Positions 1 to 12,514 of a stretch of DNA of 64,000 nt are shown here, one piece after another (position 1 is the first letter of the stretch; each line of letters opens with the position of its first letter). Below the pieces are notes generated by a model. It searched no databases. It was not told where the DNA came from and worked only from the letters and a program-made list of their open reading frames with translations. This DNA is from Lycocorax pyrrhopterus obiensis (taxonomy: Eukaryota > Chordata > Aves > Passeriformes > Paradisaeidae), in NCBI GenBank assembly GCA_014706295.1, contig JACSVZ010000007.1, positions 32,847,875 to 32,911,874 of the forward strand, read 5' to 3'. The position numbers were made by a program, and so were the translations under genes.

Positions 1-3000
1 GTCCTGGACAGAATGGAGACATTGCAGTTAGACAAAATAAAGTCTGTTGTATAGTATTTAATGAAATACCTTTCTGGCTACATTAGAGAAACACCTTCTA
101 ATGGGAATGACAGAATAATTTATTAGTGTATTCAAGCTTTGGTATATCTTCACTTTTAAAGTAGATGATAAAGATTTGAAAGATATAGTTGAGACACTTG
201 TGTATAGCAAATCATCTAACTTAATAACACTAAAAAATAGTCAGGGGAAAAAACACAAAAAGCAAATAATACTATGGATCAGTGAGGTAAATGAATTGTC
301 ACCAGCAGTCACAATTTTGTCACTAAGCCAGAAGGTGCTGCATCCATTACAACAATACATTCATAGTCTGGAGAAGCAACAGGCAGCTGGCAAACCACCC
401 CCAGCTGGTATAGCAGCATCAGCTGGTTTTTAGCTGCTTACCTGTCACTGCCAGCTACAAGCAAGTCCCAATATGCTGAGAGGTGATCAGTGATTTGTCT
501 TTTAAAAGCATAGACTAAATAGTTCAATGCAGTCTTTACAAACTTTCCTTTTATTTGCCTTATGTTTTTACTGAACTGAAAAAGTGCTGATTTTTTTTGT
601 GCCTCCTTTCTTTTGGAATTCACACACATATATAATTCCCCCTTAGTGACTTTAACAGAATAACCATAATTTGGGACAAAATTAGTACCTTTGAAAATTA
701 GTTCTCTGTTTTACTACTGATTATATATTTTACCTGCAAAATATTGCAAGTTACACGTTAATTCTAAAAATCTGTGACAAAAGTCCAGTATAATACTTAG
801 CATTGTAACTATGGGATTGAAGTAGTTTTATGCTCAATTTGAACTATTCTGTTGTCATGGTCTTCCATTTTTGCTCACTAATGAATGAAGTATTAGCCTT
901 CAGTTACTTGGTTGAAGCTATTTCAGGTAGTCTGCATCTAGTTTGATGCCTGGTAATTGTGACCATGTGTACATTTGTCTAAAATGCATGTGGACATACA
1001 GTCGGTTGCCATTTTAAATCATGAATCTCTGGTCTAGCTTTTAAAATTATATAGTGTTGTCTTTAAGGGGTTTTTTTCACAAACCTTTTAAGGGGGCAGT
1101 CTTGCTTAGTAATGCGAGCTAGTTTGATCATATCTGGAGAATATATTATTACTAACAAATACTTCAGTGGAATGATTTCAAATGTCATACTGCCTACACC
1201 AGCTATGGTCTGGAAAGGTTTTGCCTCAAACTAGGCATGTCTAATGGGGTTTATGACAACCTATGAATTTGCCCTGAACAAGGTCAACTTGGAGGTCAGT
1301 GAATGCTATACAAATTGCATACTGCTCAAACCTGTAATTATCCCTGTAAGAAGTTAATGTGCTGCCGAGTTCAGCAAATTCATGTAAAGCTTCAGAAATG
1401 ACCATGATAAACCGAGCAGTTACTTACATTTGCTCAGAAGAATCAGTCAACAGGATGTGATGCTTCCACAGTGTTCATTTAAGGTAACTTGGACCAAAAT
1501 CATCTTGTCTGCTTGTGTACTCAGGAGATAAAGAGCCTGAATTCTTTGTCATTTGAAGAAAACACTTTTCATAGTATTACTTTCTTAATATCTGTCATAT
1601 GTGCTGTACATATAGGCAGAAAAAGCTGTCAGGATAGATTTTTTTCAAATTTTGGCAGAAAATATGCAGTATCTACTTTAACATAAGTTTATTACTGAGT
1701 ACGTACAAGAGGGACCTAAAATATCTGTCAGATCTTTGTTGAAGACAGCATGTGTTCCAACTTGTGCATATATATTCCAATTTCAGTACTCTAAATAAGA
1801 TCTAGCTTTGCATTTTCACGTGAAAATATCAGTATCATTTCTGTTTTCCTGTATTTGTCAAAAAATTTACTCTTGTATAGATAAGTGACTTAATTATTTT
1901 CATAGTTAAATATTTGTAAATCACATAAAACACAGATAGGAAACATTTGTGTGAGTTAGTATAAATTTTGTCATTTAACTGTCTCTAATGTGAGCATCAA
2001 TAAAAGTATTCCAGCAGCAAGGGATAACAATTACTTAAAGTTTTTACTATTATTAAATATCCAAATATAAGTGCCACCTTTAATTTTAACATTTAAATTA
2101 AATTTGGAGAAATATAGATTAAATATTGTTCAGATGATAAGAATATAAATTTAGGGAAAGCATAGCTATTTGTTTTAATTTTGCACGTGAGTTAGTATAT
2201 TTAGTAATGCTTGTTCATCAACACTATGAGGTAATCCATCTTCTTGGATCTGAACACTTTGTATTTCTGAAGAACTTGTGTCTGAATTGCATTTTGTGAT
2301 GTGCTCCTGTCATATCTTCCTTATGAAATAAATCAGAGTCACCAATAGCCCAGACATTGTGGGAAATTTGTTTTTTACATTTCTAACATCTGAACTACAC
2401 TGATTCCCTTCATTATAACTAATTTCAACCAGCCAAAATAACATTAAGGTTTCTCTTCCCCCTCTTCCTTCTTCTCACCCTAAACTGACATCAGAAGACA
2501 TTGCAGTCTGAATGTCAGTACATTATGCTATCAAATGTCTGTTACCCAAATGTGAACAAAATCCTGAAATCCCTGTGGAGTGTCAACAGTGTGAAATAAG
2601 CACATTCAGACACGAGTAAAAGAAATACTTTCAGTAGTGCCCAGTGTTCCAGAAGTACTGTTGAGAGGGCATAAAAAGACAATTCTTCAATTCCTCTTGG
2701 TCAGGAATTGATCCTTTGCTGAAAAAATAGACATAAACCTGTTCACACTGAAATGTAAATTACCAGACAAACTAAGGAACTTGTGATGTACTTGGTGTCT
2801 TAAATCATTCTTAAATATGATTTAAAGAAGAAGGGGGGTGGGGGGGGAGGTGGGGTGGACTATATTCCAGAATAAATATTTGATGTGCCTTTTTTTTTTC
2901 CTGCTTAATAGCATCCTACAAGTAAGAGCTGGTGCTCTTTAGTAGACTTGGAGAGAATTCAGTCTTGTAAGTCATTTGTTAAGGTGCAGAGCACAATGAT

Positions 3001-3156
3001 AAGATGAAGGTCTTACTAGCACATTTAGTTAATAAAAAGGTTTGATGTTAGGAGAAATACTGAATTAAATTCACAAATTGACTTCTGTTGTAAAAGTGAA
3101 TGAATCCTTTGTAGAGTGTTCCCTTGATCTCAGATCATTTTGCATCATCTTTCTAG
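1..3156 (+). other. FMN2: FMN2 intron (3' part), upstream of the first exon in the window
   Basis: Non-coding, AT-rich sequence that ends in a standard acceptor (TTTCTAG at 3150-3156). I looked for the preceding FH2 exon in all frames and did not find one, so this is the 3' portion of an intron that starts outside the window. The only marked feature is a G-rich run near 2833-2858. No recognisable transposon was seen. Confidence 0.8.
2833..2858 (+). repeat. G-rich tract (possible G-quadruplex)
   Basis: Runs of six, eight and four G separated by one to three bases, on the coding strand of FMN2 about 300 nt before the exon at 3157. The pattern fits a G-quadruplex in the RNA or the non-template strand. 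It is the only such run seen in this AT-rich window. No function is shown. Confidence 0.6.
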
Positions 3157-3244
3157 ATTATCAAATTGCTGGATGGAAAACGGTCTCAAACTGTAGGAAT
3201 TTTAATATCAAGTTTGCACTTGGAGATGAAGGATATTCAACAAG
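3157..3244 (+). CDS. FMN2: FMN2 FH2 exon A (KLLDGKRSQ segment)
   Basis: The exon is 88 nt and reads from phase 0, starting [11 protein letters not shown] and ending [12 protein letters not shown] plus one base. The acceptor is TTTCTAG and the donor GTAAGT. It is residues 1-29 of the part visible here. The K-R-S-Q-x-x-G-I stretch is a conserved FH2 element. By position the Ile after it probably matches the actin-contact Ile studied in yeast Bni1 (I1431) and mouse mDia1 (I845); that match is my inference. The next exon supplies the other two bases of the split codon, giving Ala. Confidence 0.92.
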
Positions 3245-6200
3245 GTAAGTGTTTCTTTTGCTTAATGTATTGTACTTGCATGGATATTTTATCATAGCCC
3301 TCAGAGAATTTCTTACGTTACAGAATGTGTTTTGAATATAGTCTCCTAAACTACCAGAAGAATCATTCTTTGAATATATTCCACTATGTGTAAAAGTTTC
3401 ACCTAAAAATTAGAATTGAATTTAGGTACAACTCCTTCTGTACCATTACAGTTAGCATAACACGTTCAGTACAGTGTTTTCATATTCCTCCCATGCAGTT
3501 CCATGCTTTTTCTAAAGCCAGTCATCCACGAACAGAAATTAAATGGAGGGCTTGCACATAAATCTTTTGGGCTTCAAACATGCAGTCAGTATTTTTTAGT
3601 ATTTACATTTTGCTTCATTAACAGTATAAAAAGTACATCCCAAACTGATGTTACCACATAACAATCAGAAAGAAAATTACTGGATGGCATTTTTCAAAGC
3701 ATAGGGCTAGTCAGTTGTAAATTCCATTACTGGTAGAAATTATTTGAGTTTGCCAGTACAACTGTAGAGAAATACAGATTTTTCAGAACACTGGGGTAAT
3801 TGAGAGTCTGCTTATGTTCTGGATTTAAAAAGATATTGTTTAAGGATATTGTTTATTTCTTTTTCACATTAAGAAAAGGAAAATATTCACCATTTAAAAC
3901 AACTGCTGGAACAACTCAAGTTGATGTCTCCTTTTTTGCTATTGTTTTCCCTCCATCACATGCAAATACTGGGTAGGGTGTTGAGATGCTGCTGGCATTG
4001 ATTATTATTAATTTCAAAAGAGCCTTTGAGCATCTAGCACTTTAAAAGCACAAGGGCTTACAGATGTCTCTTGGGATGCTGAGGAATAAGGAAAAGAAGG
4101 AATAACTTTGTGCCTGCCAGTATTGTGTGAAAGGTATCAGAATGAGATGGAAAAAACCTGCTATTACTAAAGGTCTTTTGCTGGCAGAAATTACAGCAGC
4201 ATAGGGATAGGATAGAAGCTGTATTATAAAAACTGGGTAATATTCTTAAGGATCTTCAGAGATGGGTTTTCTTTTTATTTTCCATGCCATGATGTTCTAC
4301 TAAACCAGAGCATCTCTATCTCTCTCATTCGTTTGCTGTACTTCTGTAGCTTTTGCAATCCTCTGGCCAGTTTATACCAAATCTAAGAGAACATAATGTC
4401 CCAAATATTTGGGTCTATATACAATAGCATTTTTAGCTTGAGTCAGCAGTGTGCTTTTGAATCACATTTACCAGTTGTCCTCTTTGCTGTATTTGCATTG
4501 CAGAGCAGTGCAGAGCAGTCTCAGAGTGCACAAACGTCCTTCAGAATCAGATTAAATAAGAAGATATGTTTTAGGAGCATGCCATCAGTCTCCATGTATA
4601 GCAGTCTCTGAATTCCCTAGGTTGAGATCAGAGAGTTACAACTCCCTGAAACATATATAGTGTGAACTGTTGCTGTCTACAAATCCATTTCTCAAGACTA
4701 CACTTGCAGTTGTAGACATAGCTAATGTAGTCCTACAAGTTTAATGAAAATTGGAGTGTTGGTAGAAGAAGACACCAGAACAAGTGCTGTCACTGAAGCA
4801 AAGTTTAGAACTCATCACCCTTTCTTGTCTGAGGTAGCAAATGACTGGCCTGTCACCACATGTGTTGCTCAAGGCAGCAATAGGATGTGCTGCCTCTTGC
4901 TTATGGAAACAGCTAGGAGCTACCACCAGGATTTGGGAATACCATAAGTGGAAGTTTTTAAAAAACATACTAACAAAGCAGTCTGACTCATTCTGATCAA
5001 AATCTGTGTTCAGAGACTATCTAGGAAAAAAAATCCAGTTCACAAGACTCAGGGAAAACATTGTTCTGTAGAGAGGACCTTTAGAAATGTGTATTAGTCT
5101 GAAGACAACAGTAGAATTATGCTTGTTTCTCCTTTAATGTGTGTTTATTCCATAGTATTTTGTGTAATTAAATCTGTGGGCAGTCCTACCTATCAGCAGA
5201 CAAATGATTTGAAGACTGCTGTAGTCAATGCCCTGAATGAAAAAAAACCGTAATAGGCTAAATAGCGTATGACAACACCTAACCAAAAAAAAGCATGTAA
5301 TCGATGGGTCATGAATGTCAAATTTTTACAAAGTGAAGTTCCAAAGAGCTACCTCTAAGAACATGCAAATTAAGCACTCATCTCTTTTTTCAAGCCAACT
5401 TCCATGGCATAATTCAGTATGTGAAAAACAGGGAAATGTTAATGGTCTTTGACCACTTACAACAGAGAATGTAGAAACCTGAAGCAAAAGAAAGTCAAAA
5501 GTGAAAAATATCTAATTTTTATTTCAAGCTTTTATGACTGTGTTTGTTGTAAAATCATGTACAAATGAATGTACTGTCTATGTATCGTGTACTGGTTAGT
5601 CTGCCTTAGGTAGCAGTTACAGAATACAGGTAGAGAAAACTCAAATGAACTGCCCTGTGCATACAAATGCATGCAAAACTGTAGACAAGACAAAACAAAG
5701 TAATTGCAAGAAAAATTGCATCCTGCTTTAAAATAGTGTGAGATTTCTGCATTCATAGGATTATCCTCTCAAATTAAAGTACATAGCTTCACAGCATATT
5801 CTGTAGATAACTCAGCGGTGCAAAACAAGCAAGTGACCATATCTGGCATCCAGATGTTTGAGTTTGCATTTGATAATGCGCCAGCCACCGCACTTTAGGA
5901 GGGGGATCTCCCACACGTGTTCGTTTAAGACAGTGAAGTTCATCCTTTGCAGATAAGTTTAAATTCATGCTACATGCGAGTACAGTCCAAGGAGAAGACA
6001 ACATAAAACTAAATAATTTTTTTGGGTAGTGTTGGTGTTAAATGATGCGCAGGGAAAGTTGACATTGTCATGCTGCACCTGTCCTAATACTCAGCTTTTT
6101 GTTTGGTGAGACAGAACAAATTCTAGGTGCTTCAGTGTTCTGAGAACACTGGTGAATCTAGTACTGGTGAGGGTAATAAAGTTTCTTGTTTGACCGCTAT

Positions 6201-9200
6201 TAATATTACTCATTTCCAGGGCAGAAGAAGCAGGCAGAAAATCTGTCTGACTCAGTATGCTATATAGGATCTGCATATTGGAAAAACAAATAGCAAATAT
6301 CAAATTGTGCATAGGTTTGAGATTATTTTTAAGGCTGCTTCTCTGCATTTTTTAAAACCTTTATAAAGAAGAGATGAGGAATAGTAGAGATCACTTGTTA
6401 GGTAAGCTTTAAGAGTACACACTTAGAGAAGTAATCTCCATTTCATATGAATCCATTTCTGTCTTTTCCTATCATTGTTCATCTGAAATACTACAACTTG
6501 AGAGACTAACTTGTGGCTCAACACTATTTGTGTGGCTTTGCTGTTGAAATACTATAACTCGCTCCACAGTGAGGTGTTTCAGTTTTGTTTGTAATGGGAA
6601 ATGCTCATTATAACTGTATGCGAAAACGCTGTGTGGGCCCTTGTCCCAACTTTTTACAGGGCAACATTCCACTCACTGAGACAGTTCCGGTATAGTAGCT
6701 GGCAATAGCAGTGCACTGGAAAACACATAATAATACTATTTCCGGCAGAGTATGTCATTTGTGCTGGCTTTCCATGAGCTACTGAGATCCTTGTTGAAGA
6801 GTTAACTGGCAAAATGGTGGGGCAGCCCAGATAAAAAAAATTCTAGTTACAGAAAATGGGATGTAGATAAAAGGTAGATGCTTATGTTCAAGAGAGAGAT
6901 TCTCCCAAATGGCTCCCTACCTCCATAGTACATGCATTTTGCCACTAAAATTGCAGGGCACCAGAAGTTCTGCTTCTGTACGTTGGAGGAAATGTTTCAC
7001 TGTCAAATATCCGTGAGTGCTGTCAGGACAGATTAATTAGATGGTCTGCTGCTATATTTTCCATGGCACTAAATCTTTGGGATACGGTAGATCACGAGAC
7101 ATACAGTTAATAGCTTATTGCACTCTTTGTAGTAGTAAAGTGCAGTATTACTCCACACTGAGCAGCTGCAGACTTTGCTGCTACATTTACCAAAGCCAGA
7201 GTAGCTGTGCTGTAGCACTACAACGCTGACACAGTGTAGCCTGTATGACAAAGGGGAGAACTTAACATTGGTCCTTAGCATCCAGACTGTTTTTAATGCT
7301 AAAAGTGAAGTGTCTGACTGGTTTTCTTCAGCTTTGTGATTTCCCCTCCATTGTCAGCATACGGGAGTAAATAATTGGCAGAATGTGAACTGTAGGTTGA
7401 CCCAGCCAGACTGATGATCAGTCTAATAACTATTCTGATTCAGTATTACATTTCTAATCATCCTGGGATTGCTCCGATAAGAGGCCGTGGAAGGTATATG
7501 AATAGGTTTGCATTGTCTTAGTGCAAGTTACGCCTTACGGCACATCTAAACTTTATAGAGACCGCTATCACTGTTAACCAGGCATTTTTCTTAGCATCTT
7601 AAAGGCTACGTTTTGTGTGCATAAGGCAAACTATTCTAAAGCAATTCTAATCTGCAGACCTTAGTGTGCTCAGAATTTCTAGATTCCAGTGTGTGTTTTA
7701 ACCATACCATGCAGCACAAATAGTTTCACAGCTTCTTATTCTATTATATTTTGGAAATACTTCTGGGTAAAGAGAAATGCTTTGGAATATTTCTTACTTG
7801 CGCTATGTGAAAAGAGTTTTATGGAGTTTCAACTGAAATATTTTGCAGGATGGAAGTATGGATTATAACGATACAGAAACTGTTGTTCCAAAGTTGTGTG
7901 ACACTCTCACCTATGCAAAATATTGCATGTTTGTATTCTATATATTCATGCTATATTATGCATGAAGTATAAAGATAGCTGCATACCCATCTCAGAAGCT
8001 GGGAAACAATTTTATTTAAAATTAAATGTTTTTCTCTTTTTTGGGAAAATTCACAACATACATTTTTATGAATCTGTTTTGGATATCCATTGCGTGTGGG
8101 TAGGTCCACATTAGTGCCAGAGTCTTTTGTTCATGACTTCTTGCAGGATTCGAGCTTTCTTAGTCTTCTAAACCTACATTTCGCCCGTGGTGCTTCTTTA
8201 TTATGTATATTGTTTTTGTGTTGCACAGCAGTTAATACTGGAGAAAACCTTTAAATAAGTTGATAACATATCAATTTTTCAGAAGTAAACCAGAGTGATT
8301 TGGATATTACAGGCAGTTTTGCCAAGTATTTAACAGTCATTGTCTAATTGACTAGGTCAGTCACAATTTTATTTAAATTTCCTGATGACAGGCTGCATGT
8401 TCCCATGAAATCAAGCCTTACTCAACAGAATGTAGTACATAAAACAACTAAGTACTTCCAGGTCAAATAAATGTACCTTTGGCAATCTCCTTTTATTTAA
8501 ATAATGTACTTTTGTTTTATCATTTGGGAGCAGTTAAGGTGATTTCTTCATATTTCGTGCTGTAATTGTCACATTAAATGGTTGTTACTGGTGAGTGTAT
8601 GTAAGCTGTGTCAGGAGGACTTAAATCCTGATTTAACCAAAATGTGTGTAGTAGCAGTGAGTCTGTATATCTGATTCAGCCTTAAGACTGTTGGTATTTA
8701 AGCTTATTTAGAGGAGATAGGTATATTTTTTGTATTTAAGCTCTAAATTCTAAAGTTGTACATAGATTGCAGACAGTAGGCTTTAAATTCTCAGTTTTCT
8801 TTGGTTTACATTTTTTAATTGATCAGAGTATGTGAAAAATCTGTGCAGCAGGAAATCTGTTAGATTCATTTTTTAGATGTTAGTATGTTAAAAACCTTTG
8901 GTATAAGTTTATATTTGAAGCAATGCTCTTAGTGTGTGAAATGTAGCTGGCAAGTATTTTTATGTGTGCCTGTTAGTTTGAATGCATGATGCTGATCTGT
9001 TTTTTGTCCTAGCTGACGGTTATTATATCCTAATGGGTGCAACCCTGCACTAATGATCCTTGTGTATATAAATTCTTCTTCTTGTGAGCAGACACCATAG
9101 GCAACATAAAAATGTTTGCCTCAATTTCCCTGCAAAAAAGGATCTCAGAAACCAGACTTGGCCAAGTAACAGATTTTTTAAAGGTAGAGGAACCCAATAA

Positions 9201-12200
9201 AATTACCAGCTTTTCACAGCATGAGTCTACTTCCTTTTGACATATTGTGAGGTGTAGGTGAAGTATTCTAACTGAACTGACAGTGTAAGGAAGACAGCTA
9301 ACTAGAAAGCGAGATGAAAGTAAAAACCACCAATGATGATTGATATTGTAATAGCTATTAATTGTTTTGGAGCCTCTTTTGTAGATTTATGATACTTCAC
9401 CTATATTACTTACACTTACATAAGCCTTGATATAATGAGATATAAAGCAGTAAAGTATCATGGTTAAATTCACTGTATCAGGAAGAGCATTTTGAAAAAT
9501 GTATGAAGGTTTGTATTAATTTTGATAAAGTTAATATACATATGAATAAAAGTGGGTTTTGTTTTTCATAGAAAAATTAAAAAGCTTTTGTTGTTCCCTT
9601 AAGTAAAAATCAAAATAATTACTTTCTTTGATCTAGTGCAATGGGGTTTTTTAAGCTTCCCCAATTCAAGCTAATTTACACAACATACTGTGAATGTGTT
9701 GCACATGCCATATTTTAAGAATGAGAAGAATACTAAGACACCTGTGAATTTGGGGATTTCTTCCAGCTTTTCAAAATTATTGCTTCTTTTCAAAAAAATG
9801 GGCCAATCTTCATAAATTTGCATGTTTTCATTTTTGTCTTCTGCTCCAAATGTGCATGGCATTCCGTTCAATCAGTTTGAAAGAAAAAAAAATAAGGGCA
9901 AAGATGTTAACATATATAAAAATGAAATAAAGGAGGTTATGTGGATTTTGGCAGTACTTCTGACTTACTGGGAATGTGTCTCTACATAGATTGACATTCT
10001 AAGATGTCCGGCTATATGGCTAGATTTTTAACTGCAGTTGTCTGCCCATGCATTGCCAATAATAGCAGTACAGGTTGTATAGCAAGTAAATCAAAATATT
10101 TTCTTGCTGCTTTTATACAATCCCATGCTCTCTCCAAAGGAGAAAATAACTAATGGCTATATCTCTTAAATTTGGTTGTTATTAATTCTGTTAAAAATGT
10201 GGTTTAGCAGATTGTATTTCATTAGTTTTATCACAAACACTTTTTGTTTTACCATATGACTTCAAAACAATGTTGATTTGTTAGATCTTGAGTTGAGTTA
10301 GATCTTGATGTTGTTAATTTGTTAGATCTTGATGTTCAATACAGAAACATGGATAACATGATAGAGCATTAAAAACCACTTTGTGATTCTGGGGCCTTTT
10401 TGGTGACAAATATCTGGCTAAAAATTTCATCTAGGTGTGTAACTCTTGATATTCTTATTAAAGTGGGTTTTTTATCAAATTGGCTTCCTGTCATCATAAT
10501 AGTTCTGTACATAAAAATTTGACTATCAATTACATGCTTTGCATTTCTAGTACAAGTTTAAATCACCTCCAGTAAGTTGCTTTTTCTAGATACGAGTAAA
10601 TTTTTTTTTCTGGACAAGTAAATTTCTCCTTGTAAGCAGATTTCAGAATATGCTAAAATAGGATAAAAGTTAAACCACAAGGGGAAGTTTCCGAACTCAA
10701 TATGCATATTGTTAATCTTAACAATTAAATATATTCGAGTGTGAAACCAATTTTCCAAGAGATTTTCCATCTCTTGCATTCTTTTGAAATTTTATTGGAT
10801 GATACAGAAGACAGTGCAACTCTTGGAACAGTCTTGCAGGAGATAAGAGATAATCTCGTAAATTCAAACCCTAATGAGTTTTCTTTAAATAAAGATTTTG
10901 TCAGTCTCAGTTGTTCAGGCTTTATATTTGGTTACCATCTTGAGGGTTTTTGAATCTTTCCAATAGGACAAAAATGGTTGGAAATACTGCCTTTTTCATT
11001 GATACTGTCTTCTGTATAATTCTTTACTTCTAGCCAAGGTGTAATGTCAACAGATGGAATCATAATTGACAGGCAGAATTTTAAAGCATTCTAAATGTCA
11101 CTGGACCTTTTAATAAAATTAATTAGCCTGCCACAGAGAAAATTTACTAGCCTGCTGGTTAATTTCACAATGTAAAATCATGGGGTAGGTGGTAGAGCAG
11201 GCGAAAGCTTATTACTTTTAAATAATTATTTAAAGATGTGTGCCTTGCCCCTTTCAAATATTGATTGCAAAAGTAGCAAGAGCTTTTAAAATCTTCTAAA
11301 TTCATAAGCAGTTAAGGATCATTTGAGGAAATATAATACAGTTGAATTAAAAGTTATCAGATAGCTAATGACGATTCACTGGTTATGTGCTTGATTCTTT
11401 TGTGATTAATGTTTTCAGTAATATTTAAATATAAGTCATGAGTTTTAAAACTGTGCCCAGTCCCATTATGATTCTTGAGGAAAGGCTGGTTTCAGAAAAT
11501 TTAAACATCCAGAGTTACTTCCATTCCATTATGCATCTCTCAGCTTACTGGAATTTAACATTAGAGTGCATTAGAAAGCACCGTGAAGCAATCCCGTTTA
11601 GTTTTCAGAAGAGTACCAATACGTTGCCTAAATTGTAACGAGATTTGCAAATGTTGGAAGCACCTATGTCATATATTCCAAACATAGTAATATTTGGAAC
11701 TAAGGAAACATTTTGAGACTTCTCATTTTTAGTGATGAGGCATAATTAATCACTGAAGAGTATACTTCATGTGTTTCAGTGTGATACTGAAAAGTATTTA
11801 TCTGGAAATCGTCATGTGGGTAATTTTCTATTGGAAAAAGCTATCTTAAATATGAGGTTGTTGAAGATAACAAAAACTGTAGCACAGTCTTTTGTGCTTG
11901 CAAATTTATAACTTGCAAACTTTGAAAGTTTGTCTACTTGTCTATTTACTGAGATTGCTAGCTCCTAGACAAGCATATCTCCCTGATTTCCCATGCACAC
12001 AGGGAGACTTAAATACCCTAACCCTCAATTCCTTCCTACCCAGCCTTCTAAGATAGCATGAAATCCGTGCCGTTCGTTGTCTGGTAGCAGTTGTTCTCAT
12101 GTTCTTGTGCTGGGCCAGCTACACATTCAGCTGGCTACTTGGCTGGTTACATCTTTGACTGCTGATTATATTGGAGAGAAAAAGTAGAACACTATTCTCT

Positions 12201-12406
12201 TGAGACAGAGTTTATAGAATGTTCTTGCAGGAGTGCTGTGATTTGATGGCAGAACAAAAATAAAATGCTGAAAATGAAAGTATGCTAACTGGATACACAT
12301 ATGTCTTTTATCTAGGTTAGAACCCTTTGGTATATTTCTCAGGAAAAAAAATTTGAAGTCTCAATTATGTTTTCCAGTGTCTAATTTGTGTTTGTATTCT
12401 ATACAG
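3245..12406 (+). other. FMN2: FMN2 intron (9.2 kb)
   Basis: Non-coding DNA between the GTAAGT donor at 3245 and the TATACAG acceptor ending at 12406. It holds many short ORFs on both strands, none with a recognisable family. A three-copy 12-mer lies at 10280-10332. I saw no CR1 or LTR copy, which makes it unusually free of repeats for its length here. Confidence 0.75.
10271..10336 (+). repeat. Short tandem repeat with GTTAGATCTTGA core
   Basis: The 12-mer GTTAGATCTTGA occurs three times, at 10280, 10297 and 10321. Copies one and three also share the preceding TGTTRATTT. This looks like a small local duplication inside the intron. No function is suggested. Confidence 0.7.
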
Positions 12407-12468
12407 CTATACTGTGTGTTGATGACTCTGTAGTAGATCTGGAAACACTGGAAGCACTGTATGAAAAT
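12407..12468 (+). CDS. FMN2: FMN2 FH2 exon B (VDDSVVDLETLEALYEN)
   Basis: The 62-nt exon completes the split Ala codon and encodes residues 30-50 of the visible part. It ends in phase 0 at ALYEN, before a GTAAGT donor. The segment V-D-x-S-V-V-D-L-E-T-L is strongly conserved in formins of the FMN group. A CR1 element begins about 50 nt after this donor, yet the donor itself is a consensus one. Confidence 0.92.
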
Positions 12469-12514
12469 GTAAGTAAAGATGGGGTAAAAATGTGGTTAAT
12501 CACCAAAGTATTTC

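Noticed and set aside
1..3156. A possible earlier FMN2 exon
   Set aside because: I looked for the FH2 segment that should precede KLLDGKRSQ with AG/GT borders and did not find one.
4741..4968. Overlapping ORFs on both strands (67 and 75 codons)
   Set aside because: No recognisable domain, no splice context fitting FMN2, and no sign of expression signals. Probably chance.
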